Made by a program: the position numbers and the translations under genes. From Antedon mediterranea (Eukaryota > Echinodermata > Crinoidea > Comatulida > Antedonidae): DNA of 64,000 nt. The notes below the pieces were generated by a model. The model made no database searches. It saw only the letters and a program-made list of their open reading frames with translations, and was not told the DNA's origin. The DNA lies in assembly GCF_964355755.1 (NCBI RefSeq), contig NC_092673.1, positions 16,871,001 to 16,935,000 of the forward strand. Direction: 5' to 3'. This document shows, one piece after another, positions 38,541 to 50,000 of this stretch (position 1 is the first letter of the stretch; each line of letters opens with the position of its first letter).

Positions 38541-39980
38541 GTAAATGTACAGGAATTTGCTAGTGTAATAGGATAACATTATATAGATCTGCTGAAGTAA
38601 ACCATTTAATGCGAGAACAAACCAAATAAAAAAATAACTAAATAGTTTATATGATTTATGATAACTGATTAAAAGTGTACAGTTAGCTATTATATAACAT
38701 AAATCTTTAATTTTCTTAATGAACAAATAATCAATTTTTTTTATATATTCAGTTATTAATTAACAATTATTGACAATGGTCTACTTCATTGTAAATATGA
38801 AAAAAAATGCGACAACTACTAAACAACTAAAAATGTTTATGTTAAAAAAATTAATAGAATCTGATTTTAATAAAAATTAATTATTAATTAATAACCTACT
38901 CCCTCCCTTACCTTATTACAAAAAATGCTTCTGTCAGTCTATCCAGCTAATTATAAACATGACCTTAAACTACATCTTGAGATCCTTTTCCAACCTAGGA
39001 TATTTTTGTGCAAACATTTTGCCACAAAAGGAAGAGAAATGTAAATAATATTTAGCCTTTTAGTTAGTGGTTTCCAAAATTTAAAATGTTTGAGCAATGC
39101 AATTTAAAAAAGAAAGCTAATATGAAATTATTCTTTTCAAACTGAATGCTTTAAGAACAGTTCCGTCTCTTATCTTATGACTTTTCGGGGAAAAATGACA
39201 TTATTAAAGTTGCTATATAAAATTTGATACTAGTAAGTGTCAATAGATGGTTCTTAAATACATGACCTTTGGTAAATAACTGAAAATTGCACTGTACACA
39301 AGGCAAATAAATACAGATATGATGGAATTTATGTAGTCAAATATAATTGTCATCCTGAGAATTACCTTAATTTTGTTTATTGCATGGTATTGTTCACCAA
39401 ATTCCTGTCTTGGTACAATTGATGATGGGATGGTATAAGGCTTCATGATATGATATGATCTTCATCGAGGCAAATGGTTTTTAAACTAAATTTGTTATCG
39501 TTAATATCTAACTTAACTTAATTATGATATTGGTTTCATTGGGTGTTAAAAATCAGTACCGAAAGTATGTACCAACTTTCTCTACCATTGAGTATAAATT
39601 CTAGAAGTTGCACTTAATTTACTGAAATTTCTCATTACCTAAATTTATATGTAAATTCATTAAACTGCTTATTGGCCTCATATTGTTAACATCTAAACAT
39701 TTGTTTGTACAATTTTTATGTATTTTATTAATGTTTACATTTTGTGATTGATATTGTACAGTAAGTAGATTTTAATGATTACTTACATTAAGTAATAGCC
39801 TAACAATCACTAGATCTGATCCATGGTAATATATTATATTTTGTTTTCATTTATCAATAATGATAATTAGGATTTTATCACATTATTTAGCAGTAATTGT
39901 TGTTTGTATTAACAAAAAAACCCAATTTCACATAATGTCTGTTGTCAGTATTTATAAACTTCATTATGATTCCTTTCCAG

Positions 39981-40088
39981 GATGGTGACACTCCATTAAA
40001 TTCATATCTGGGGAGTGTATATACACCTACCTTAGAAATAGTGACGTGTCTCATTCAGCATGGGGCACCAGTAGCATTGCAAAATAAG
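39981..40088 (+). CDS. ankyrin cassette exon 8
   Basis: 108 nt, 36 residues, DGDTPLNSYLGSVYTP then TLEIVTCLIQHGA, phase 0-0. Pairs with cassette 5 (shared TPLN). Splice sites are conserved. Confidence 0.85.
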
Positions 40089-41092
40089 GTAAATGTACAG
40101 GGATTTGCTAGTGTAATAAGCTAACATTATATAGATATGCTGTGGTAAACCATTCAATGAGAGAAGCACATTAACAAAAATCAAATTTGATTAAAACAAA
40201 CCAAATAAAAAAATAACTAAATAGTTATATATGATTTATGATAACTGATTTAAAGTGTACAGTTACCTATCATATAACATAAATCTTTAATTTTCTTAAT
40301 GAACAATAAAATCTTTTTTTTTTTATATATTCAGTTATTAATTAACAATTATTGACAATGGTCTAATTAATTGTAAATATGAAATAAAATGGGACAACTA
40401 CTAAACAACTAAAAAATGTTTATGATAAAAAAAATTAAAAGAATCTGATTTTAATAAAAAATGATTATTAATTAATAATGTGCTCCTTCCCTTATCTTAC
40501 AAAAAAAATGCTTCTGTCAGTCTATCTAGCTAATTATGAACATGGCCTTAAACTACATCTGGAGATCCTTTTCCAACCTATGATCTTTTTGTGCAAACAT
40601 TTTGCCACAAAATGAAGAGAAATGTACACAATGTTTTGTTAGTTTTCAAAATCTAAATTGTTTGAGTAATGCAATTTAAAAAGAAAGGTAATATGAAATT
40701 ATTCTTTTCAAACTGAATGCTTTTAAGAAAAGTTCCGTCTCTTATCTTATGACTTTTTTGAAAAAATGATTTCTTGTTAAAATATAATATACTAGTAAGT
40801 GCTCACAGATGCTTTTTGAATACATGAACTTTGGTAAATAACTGAAAATTGCACTGTACATGCCTTAAGGCATATAAATACAGATATGATGGAATTTATG
40901 TAGTCAAATATAATTGTCATCCTGAGAATTACCTTAATTTTGTTTATTGCATGGTATTGTTCACCAAATTCCTGTCTTGGTACAATTGATGATGGGATGG
41001 TACTGTATCAGGCTTCATGATATGATATGATCTTAATCGAGGCAAATGATAAATTTGTTTTGATCGTCAATATAGTACACTGGTTTTCATTA

Positions 41093-42707
41093 CCGTATAT
41101 TTCGGTATATAAGTCGCACTTTTGACACGCAAATTTGACCTCTAAATTAAGGGTGCGTCTTATACACCGAACATAAATGCCTCACCACACAGTGTACATA
41201 TCGTCACCTCGTTGGCTAGGCTAGGCCTAGCTACAGTGTACTAACGTAACGGCAACCTGCTTCTGCCTAGTTTTCAAGGCATTTTAGCGTGATGTTATAC
41301 TAAATATGATGAAAAGATTTGTTTATTATGGAGCTGTTTTAGGCGCTCCGAGAAAATTTCATTTGTAAACGTTTACGATTGGAATAGATAGTATTTATTT
41401 ATAGTTATACGCACGATCGCCGACCGCCGTACCCCCAGCGCAAGCCCTTCTTGGCGGCCACATGTTGTACGGTATTCGACTAGTATATTCTCCAGGTGAT
41501 TATAGCATGGACCTAGCGTACACACTTCTCGGATACATAGATACTAATCGAATACGATTGTCCGTGAAAACGTGCGCCCTCTTGAAATGATCGAGCGAGG
41601 CTAGCCCACACACGTGCGTGTTACACACACGGTCATGCACTCGATGTTGCGGGTGCGAAACTCATGAATAACAAGTTAGAAACAACTTGTTGAGGCTGGC
41701 CGCGGCCGAGCCTAGGTAAGAAAAAACCTAAATAAAGGACGCCGTTGTAGATATAACAAAATATATTATTACAATAAGATTGATTCCGGGATTGATTACA
41801 ATATAAAAAAAACATTGTTTTGATGAAATATAAGGTGCGTCTTATACATCGACGATACAAAAAACACCGTGGTTAGGATTCCGGCACCGGAACCCAACTG
41901 CCCAGCGTTAGGGAATCCGACACGCTATTGCGCATGCCCAGAGCGAGGTAATCGGCGACTCTATACTATACCAATTCTTTGACTATACAGCGATGGATCA
42001 TTTCATAGCTACGCCACACGGCGAACTAGCCTAGATGCCTACTAATGCGGGATCCACTAATCTAGGCTAGGGCTACCAGTTAGACGTGACCAGTGGGCCT
42101 ATTTATTTTGTAATTAAAAAATGGTTGCTTCATTCATATATAAACTTTTCATATCATTATGAATTATATAATTACATGACTAGTTTTATGATTTTTCATA
42201 ACGCATTTAATATACTGTACATAACATGCAATCACAAGTTGATTTGTTGACGGCAGCCACCGCGTGGATGTGAAAAAACTGTTCGGGAATTCGGGGTCGC
42301 AACGTTAAAAACAGCATTACGATTCTTAGATAGATACTGATTCTTATTAATATCATTATAATTATTTTAACGCGTGGCGTAGTCGTATTTTAATTATTAA
42401 TTCATGTATGGCATAGGCCAAGTTTCATCCATCTCTCGCTCGCGCAACGACTCGACTATCTAGGCTACAGTAAATCCCTATAACACTCCGACTCTCGGTG
42501 GTGTGGTGTGTGGCACTATTAGTGCAAGCTATAATTCACTTCCCAGAGCTCTGGGCATGCGCAATATCGTGTCGGATTCCCTAACGGTGGGCAGTTGAGT
42601 TCCGGTGCCGGAATCCTAACCACGGCGTACAAAAAATACCGATATTTTACTCTCAGTTAGGGGGTGCGTCTTATACACAGGTGCGACTTATACACCGAAA
42701 TATACGG
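41093..42707. mobile_element. TA-flanked mariner-type element, copy 1
   Basis: The terminal inverted repeats begin CCGTATATTTCGGTRTATAA and continue GTCGCAC, with TA on both sides (41091-41092, 42708-42709). TA is the Tc1/mariner target. The other cassette units run straight through this point (TTTTCATTAGGTG). No transposase is present. A second copy lies at 47645-48493. After removing the nested insertion at 41865-42627, both copies are about 845 bp. Confidence 0.85.
41865..42627. mobile_element. nested TIR element with 9-bp target duplication
   Basis: Sits inside the mariner-type element and is absent from that element's other copy. It is flanked by a perfect 9-bp direct repeat TACAAAAAA (41856-41864 and 42628-42636). 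Terminal inverted repeats of roughly 80 bp begin C(A/G)CCGTGGTTAGGATTCCGG. A 9-bp duplication with long TIRs fits the Mutator-like group, which is an inference. No transposase ORF. Confidence 0.85.
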
Positions 42708-43162
42708 TAGGTGTTAAAAATTAGTACCGAAAGTATGTACCAACTTTCTCTTCCATTGAGTAAAAATTCTAGAAGTTGCACTTAATTTACTGAAATTTCC
42801 CATTACCTAAATTTATATGTAAATTCATTTAACTGCTTATTGGCCTCATACATTATGTTAACATCTAAACATTTGTTTGTACAATTTTATGAAATATGTA
42901 TTTTATTAATGTCAAAATTTTGTGATTTGATATTGTACAGTAAGTAGATTTTAATGATTACTTACATTAAGTAATAGGCTAACAATCACTAGATCTGATC
43001 CATGGTAATATATTATATTTTGTTTTCATTTATCGATAATGATATTTAGGATTTTATCACATTATTTAGCAGTAATTGTTGTTGTTTGTATTAACAAAAA
43101 ATACCAATTTCACATAATGTCTGTTGTCAGTATTTATAAACTTCATTATGATTCCTTTCCAG

Positions 43163-43267
43163 TCTGGTGACACTCTATTACATTCATATCTGGGGCGTGG
43201 AGACCCTACCTTAGAAATAGTGACGTGTCTCATTCAGCATGGGGTACCAGTAGCATTGCAAAATAAG
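43163..43267 (+). CDS. ankyrin cassette exon 9
   Basis: 105 nt, 35 residues, SGDTLLHSYLGRGDP then TLEIVTCLIQHGV, phase 0-0. It is the shortest intact cassette: the loop between helices is cut to RGDP by an in-frame loss, and HGA is HGV. Reading frame and splice sites remain intact. Confidence 0.83.
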
Positions 43268-44089
43268 GTAAATGTACAGGGATTTGCTAGTGTAATAGGC
43301 TAACATTATATAGATCTGCTGAAGTAAACCATTTAATGAGAGAAAAAAGTAAACACATTAACAAAAATCAAATTTGATTAAAACAAACCAAATAAAAATA
43401 ATAACTAAATAGTTATATATGATTTATGATAACTGATTTAAAGTGTACAGTTATCATATAACATAAATCTTTAATTTTCTTAATGAACAAAAAAATCTAT
43501 TTTTAAAATATATTCAGTTATTAATTAACAATTATTGACAATGGTCTAATTAATTGTAAATATGAAATAAATGCGATAACTACTAAACAACTAAAAATGT
43601 TTATTAAAAAAATTAATACAATCTGATTTTAATAAAAAATAATTATTAATTAAAAACCTGCTCCCTCCCTTACCTTACAAAAAATGCTTCTGTCAGACTA
43701 TCCAGCTAATTATGAAAATGGCCTTAAAGAAATCCTTTTCCAACCTAGGATCTTTTTGTGCAAACATTTTGCCACAAAATGAAAAGAAATGTAAACAATG
43801 TTTTGTTAGTTTTCAAAATCTAAATTGTTTGAGTAATGCAATTTAAAAAAGAAAGGTAATATGAAATTATTCTTTTCAAACTGAATGCTTTTAAGAAAAG
43901 TTCCGTCTCTTATCTTATGACTTTTTTGGAAAAATGATTTCTCGTTAAAATATAATATACTAGTAAGTGCTCACAGATGCTTTTTGAATACATGAACTTT
44001 GGTAAATAACTGAAAATTGCACTGTACACAAGGCAAATAAATACAGATATGATGGAATTTATGTAGTCAAATATAATTGTCATCTTGAG

Positions 44090-44290
44090 AATCTATATAT
44101 AAATTTACGTAAGGGCAAAATTCGGTAAATCGCGCCTTACTTCTAGAATTTTTACTCGATGGTATATAAAGTTGGTTCGTACTTTCGGTACTGATTTTAA
44201 CCACCTGATGTAACCCTGTTTACTAATTAAATTAAGTTAGATAATTAGTTATTGACGATTTAAACGAATTTAGGTTCAACGATTTGCCCC
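44090..44290 (-). repeat. inverted, diverged fragment of the cassette unit
   Basis: The words CTTCTAGAATTTTTACTC, ATAAAGTTGGT and CGTACTTTCGGTACTGATTTT are the reverse complement of unit intron sequence seen, for example, at 34890-34960. It is much more diverged than the forward units. This is the only inverted unit piece I see in the array. Confidence 0.7.
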
Positions 44291-45370
44291 AAATAGGGGT
44301 GTTTTCCGATCGGGGTATACACTGTCTAATGGATGTCCATCTTGATAAATACCCGCCACAAAAATGCGAGGAGGCTTCGCATTTTCCTATCTCCTCCTAC
44401 GATAATTGTTTTTAATAGCTGAAAACTGGTTGAACAGCTAGAGTACAGCATCATAATGTTGAAGACAGGCCGATTTTCTTTAAAAAATACTATTTTGATA
44501 GATTTAATATACGATTATACAAATGTATTGATTTGCGATGAATGGAACATCCCAATCTCTCAGTCTGCCAGAGTTTGGTTTAACACAAGTAGGTAGATTT
44601 ATGAGCCCTTGGTTTAACACATACGGTAGGTAAATATATGGGCCCTTTGAGAATAAACTTGAGCAATACTGTAAATACCTATTAACTATTTTTTTTTTTT
44701 TTTTTCTTACTGTGAATGTTCGTACTGTTGGATGTAATATAAAAATATATACAAATAAACGTTATTACTGAGATTGTGGATAGGCTCTACTGTTAGATAT
44801 ATAAACACATTATTATATACACATAAACTTTATACTGACAGTTCTTTCTCAACGTTTGTATTAATTAATAATTACCAACAATATAAACGTCGTAGTGGTG
44901 TATCGTGACATGTACTTTAATATTTCAATCGATTATGACAGTGACAGTTTTAACAAAGTATTAAATCGCAAATGTTTTACTGTATTTAGAGGTATATTAT
45001 TTATAGGCGTATAAAACATGAAAAAAATATTTCGTTACTGAGTGGATAAAGAATATATTTAAAAATTGTTCCTCTTTGCACCTATCCGCTTTCCCATCCC
45101 TCAACCCTAATGTTACATAAAAAACACAAATTGGGTTTCTTTAAATGAGTCCAAATCAAAAATTTGGACTCATTTTGTGATAAGTTTCTCCTTCGGAAGT
45201 AATTCCCAGGGTGCTAATTTTAGTTGACTACATAAATCATTGTGTCTATTTATACGTTTCTGTATACGACAATTATAGTATTATAGTCCTGCGGAACGTA
45301 CTTTGAAATCGCCAGTTTTGTTACGCTGAAGTTTCTGTGTATTCGAGAACCATCTGTACCATCTAGTTAC
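44291..45370. other. non-array insertion, no gene recognised
   Basis: Interrupts the intron after cassette 9. Forward unit sequence resumes at about 45370 (CCTTAATTTTGTTTATTATATGG). It contains a poly-T run and a 14-bp perfect hairpin at 45143-45175. No ORF or element ends could be defined. Confidence 0.5.
45143..45175. repeat. perfect 14-bp hairpin
   Basis: AAATGAGTCCAAAT, 5-nt loop CAAAA, then ATTTGGACTCATTT. No run of T follows that would suggest a terminator. It may be the end of an unidentified element. Confidence 0.8.
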
Positions 45371-45972
45371 CTTAATTTTGTTTATTATATGGTATTGTTC
45401 ACCAGTTCCTGTCTTGGTACATTTGATGATGGGATGGTATGGCTTCATGATATGATATGATCTTCATCGAGGCAAATGATAAATTTGTTTTGATCGTCAA
45501 TATAGTACACTGGTTTTCATTAGGTGTTAAAAATTAGTACCGAAAGTATGTACCAACTTTCTCTACCATTGGGTAAAAATTATAGAAGTTGCACTTAATT
45601 TACTGAAATTTAATTCCCATTACGTAAATTTATATATAAATTCATTAAACTGCTTATTGGCCTCATATTTTTAATATCTGAACATTTGTTTGTACAATTT
45701 TATGCAATATGTATTTTATAACGTTCAAATTTTGTGATTGATATTGTACAGTAATTAGATTTTGATGATTACTTACATTAAGTAATAGGCTAACAATCAC
45801 TAGATCTGATCCATGGTAATATATTATATTTTGTTTTCATTTATCAATAATGATAATTAGGATTTTATCACTTTATTTAGCAGTAATTGTTGTTGTTTGT
45901 ATTAACATAAAAAACAATTTCACATAATGTCTGTTGTCAGTATTTATAAACTTCATTATGATTCCTTTCCAG

Positions 45973-46009
45973 AATGGTGACACTCTATTACATTTATATG
46001 TGAGGAGTT
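45973..46009 (+). pseudogene. ankyrin cassette exon 10, truncated
   Basis: The acceptor is intact and the exon begins NGDTLLHLYVRS. After about 36 nt it is fused to intron sequence of another unit (TTTTCATTGGGTGTTAAAAAT), losing the second helix and the donor. The break fits unequal recombination between units. Confidence 0.8.
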
Positions 46010-46424
46010 TTCATTGGGTGTTAAAAATCAGTACCGAAAGTATTTACCAACTTTCTCTACCATTGAGTAAAAAATTCTAGAAGTTGCACTTAATTTACTG
46101 AAATTTCCCATTGCCTAAAATTCATTAAACTGTTTATTGGCCTCATATTTTTATTTGCTGAACATTTGTTTGTACAATTTTATGAAATATGTATTTTATT
46201 AATGTTCAAATTTTGTGATTGATATTGTACAGTAAGTAGATTTTAATGATTACTTACATTAAGTAAATAACAATCACTAGATCTGCTCAATGCTAAGATA
46301 TTCTATTTTGTTCTCATTTATCAATAGTCGACAATTATGATTATTGACCACATTATTTAGCAGTAATTTTTGCTATGGTTTGGGTTGACAAAGAAAACCC
46401 AAATTCACATAATGTTTGTTGTCA

Positions 46425-46465
46425 GTATTATACACCAGCAACATTGCAAATAAGGTAATGTACAG
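46425..46465 (+). pseudogene. ankyrin cassette exon 11, remnant
   Basis: The upstream landmark TGTCAGTATT is joined directly to ACACCAGCAACATTGCAAATAAGG, the end of a cassette exon. Almost all of the exon is deleted. Downstream comes GTAATGTACAGGG, a decayed donor region. It marks the right end of the array. Confidence 0.7.
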
Positions 46466-46951
46466 GGATTATACAGGGATATTTCATTTGTTTCTGGATA
46501 GTATCCAAATATTATTTGCTTTGAAAGTTTATATTAAAACTATTTGTTGTTTTATATTATGGCTCAAACATTTTAACACATCTACCTACTGTTCCAAAGT
46601 AAACTTTTATTCAATTTATCTCTCTCTCTCTCTTCCATCTTTCAATGTTGAAGGAGGTAGGCTTAAACAGTAACACTCAAGTTTTTGTTTGGATACAGGA
46701 GTTATAATTGGCGCACTGTACAAGTTGATGTCATTTATTGGCAAATAGTAATTTCTATTCACGTCCTAATTTATGTTAAAAAATAGTAAATCTATGTGTT
46801 ATCACGTGATGCTCTTTCATCCAATCTCTAGATGGTAAATGTTTGAGCCATGACATAATACTGTATGTATGTGATGCGTAATTAAAGTGTGTTATATTGT
46901 ATATCAATAATTTCTCAAAACTACTAATAACTAAACCCATTTTTTTAATAG

Positions 46952-47036
46952 GATGGAAATACACCTGTCTCAGTTTTAGAAAATAACGGGTGGATAAGGG
47001 ACCAGGGTAAAACTGAAATTTTAAACTTCTTTAAAA
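46952..47036 (+). CDS. ROCO gene, terminal half-ankyrin exon
   Basis: Starts DGNTPVSVLENNG in phase 0, so it accepts any cassette directly, and ends ILNFFK plus one base (phase 1). It keeps the ankyrin opening but diverges after the first helix. It is not part of the amplified units, since its flanks are unique. Confidence 0.8.
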
Positions 47037-50000
47037 GTAAGTGAAATTTTAATTATTAAAATTTTGGAATCAACTAGTTTTCATTACAAACGATAAAGAT
47101 TTGATTTCTTGTCCCAAATGAAGAAGAATGCCCATATCAAAACTAGAAAATTAGCATTTATGATATCATTCACATGTTCAGATGGCAATAGATTAAATAA
47201 TCCACTGGGATTGTAGTATACATGGAAGTTGTGATATGTTGCAAGATGTAAAAACCTTATTTTTTATGATTTGAAAATTGCAAATAAATTAGAAAAATTA
47301 TTTTGCCATTACGATAAAAATACACAAAAATGCAAACTTTAAAATTCCTTTGAATTAACAATATTGAATAAATTAGGCCACACTTTTTTTTTTATGGAAC
47401 GTCATTTTTCACATCAAATCAATCTCTTTATTCATCAATACATCAAAACAATTATACATAAACAAAATAAAGATGTGAAGATGAAAGGGACCTCCAAGAA
47501 ACCCAAAGGGACTTGTGATACAAGGCCCACTATAAGCTAGTTACAAAAAAGACATACAAAAAATAAATTAATAAAATTAATAAAAAATCCAGTATAGACA
47601 AATACACGGGATGCGCATTGTTAAGGAATATTTGAACTTTATTACCGTATATTTCGGTGTATAAGTCGCACTTTTGACACGCAAATTTGACCTCCAAATT
47701 AAGGGTGCGTCTTATACACCGAACATATGCCTCACCACACAGATTGTACATAAGGCCTAGGCTATCGTCACCTCGTTTGCTAGGCCTGAGTAGGCTAGGC
47801 CTATAGCTACAGTAACTAACTAACGTAACGGCAACCTGCTTCTGCCTAGGCCTAGTTTTCAAGTCATTTTAGCATGATGTTATACTAAATATGATGAAAA
47901 GATTTGTTCATTATGGCGCTCCGATAAAATTTCATTTGTAAACGTTTACGTCGTACGATTGGAATAGTATTTATTTATACAGTAGTTATACGCACGATCG
48001 CCGTACCCCAAGCGCGAGCCCTTCTTTTGGTGGCACATGGTGTGCGGTATTCGACTAGTATATTCTCCAGGTGATTATAGCATGGACCTAGCGTACACAC
48101 TTCTCGGATACATAGATACTAATCGAATACGATTGTCTGTGAAAACGTGCGCCCTCTCGAAATGATCGAGCGAGGCTAGCCCACACACGTGCGTGTTACA
48201 CACACGGTCATGCACTCGATGTTGCGGCGAAACTCATGAATAACAAGTGAGAAAGAACTTGTTGAGGCTGGGCGCGGCCGAGCCTAGGTAAGAAAAAACC
48301 TAAATAAAGGACGCCGTTGTAGATATAACAAAATATATTATCACAATAATATTGATTACAATTTAAAAAAACATTGTTTTGATGAAATATAAGGTGCGTC
48401 TTATACATCGACGATATAAAAAATACCGATATTTTACTCTCAGTTGGGGGTGCGTCTTATACACAGGTGCGACTTATACACCGAAATATACGGTAATTGC
48501 ATATAAATGTAAATGTATATTTTTTTTTTAATGTAATCTATTTTATATATACCGTAATGGTAATATTTAAAATATGTATTCGCAATCGAGGCAAACAATT
48601 TACGATAGGAGGAGATAAATATTGAATTTAACAAGGCCATATAGATGGCTGCAGTCGCTTGCTCAAGTTAGTGTTTACCAACCGACCGACATTGTGAGTT
48701 GTAGAGTGGCGTTGCACATGACTAAAAATCTAATTTTCTTGTTAATCCCATTTTTTGTTTCCACAATGAATGAATTTTCTTCACATACTTTTAAGCCAGA
48801 TTAAGAATACTATTTCTCTGTATGTAAAATTAAGCATCATACATAATGTATTTTACCTTGGCTCCTATAATTGTATTATCTTACGACTTACCTCCCATGC
48901 AAATAGGCACAAAATAATAAGTAATATTTGAGCATAAACGCTTAAATAATTGTAAAAGTTGTTATAAATTAATGAGCTTTCAGTAGAGTACTTACACACA
49001 GAATAATAGAATATAAAGTTTTATACTTATAAGGTTTCCTTCCACACATACTATGTTTTATTAATTATTATCTTACATGTTTATATAATTATTATTATAT
49101 GTATTTTTAATATGTGTGGAGAATATTTATTCAATATCTATTGAATATTGCATAAACAAATTGAATTGAATTGCAAATATTTATCCTTGGCTTGGTGTAG
49201 GCCTACTAAAAAAGGTTGAGAATACAGAACCAAAACTGATAGTAATGTATGACAAAGTGAACAAACTTTTATAGTCTAAGGAACTTTCTTAGCCAATACA
49301 TACAAGATTAAACCATTAGGTAAGAGTTCAAAATCTATTTCAAAGACCCATCCCTATAATTTTCGACTTTTTGTAAAAATAATGCAATATTACTTTAAAA
49401 ACATTAAACCAGGTTATTCCTTGTCTTAGATGTACGTTTTATGGTAAATTATGATAAAATGAAAGAAACAATGCACTACCTAAGTAGCTCGCAGTTTATT
49501 TATTATTATAAAGTTGATTAAAATCATTAATAAACTTATATTAGTTTTCAACTTTCTGATCGTACCAGACGTAGCCATAGCCAGTGGAACAAAGCAAATC
49601 ATTAACTTGTTTAGCCCAACAATGTTCATTTCTATTAGTTTTTCTTAGTTGAAACATGTAACGTTTAAAAGGAAATCTATTTTGATCCATTTCAATGATT
49701 TGTAACCAATAATGAATAATAGAAATAAAGCAATCAATGTTTAAGGATAGTCTGCCTAATTCTGATTTGACAGCCACGCTGGATGCGCTGTTTCCAATGC
49801 CTAAAATAAATCTTGAAAAACGTGTCCGTAAATGATCAATTGGTGATAAATTCGAAAATCCCCATGTCTCCCGTAAATTAAAATTGGTAAAACTTTGTCA
49901 AAAATGTGTTTCCATATATTCTCTGGTAGGTATTTTGTTTTGCTATTAATTGATTGTAAATAGTTACCATACGTTGTTTGCTTTTTGACAATTGTGTTCA

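Larger units (their letters stand above)
24310..46480 (+). repeat. tandem array of ankyrin-exon units (~1.55 kb)
   Basis: Successive units share both the ankyrin exon and the flanking intron sequence almost base for base. The unit runs from CCTGCTCCCTCCCTTACCTT through GTTCCGTCTYTTATCTTATG, GGAATTTATGTAGTCAAATA and CAGTACCGAAAGTATGTACC to the exon, then AAACCATTTAATGAGAG. Exon starts are 25372, 27990, 31101, 32673, 35336, 36870, 38433, 39981, 43163 and 45973. Undisturbed spacings are 1534-1572 bp. Longer spacings mostly match recognisable insertions. The introns are as similar as the exons, so the amplification is recent. Confidence 0.93.
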
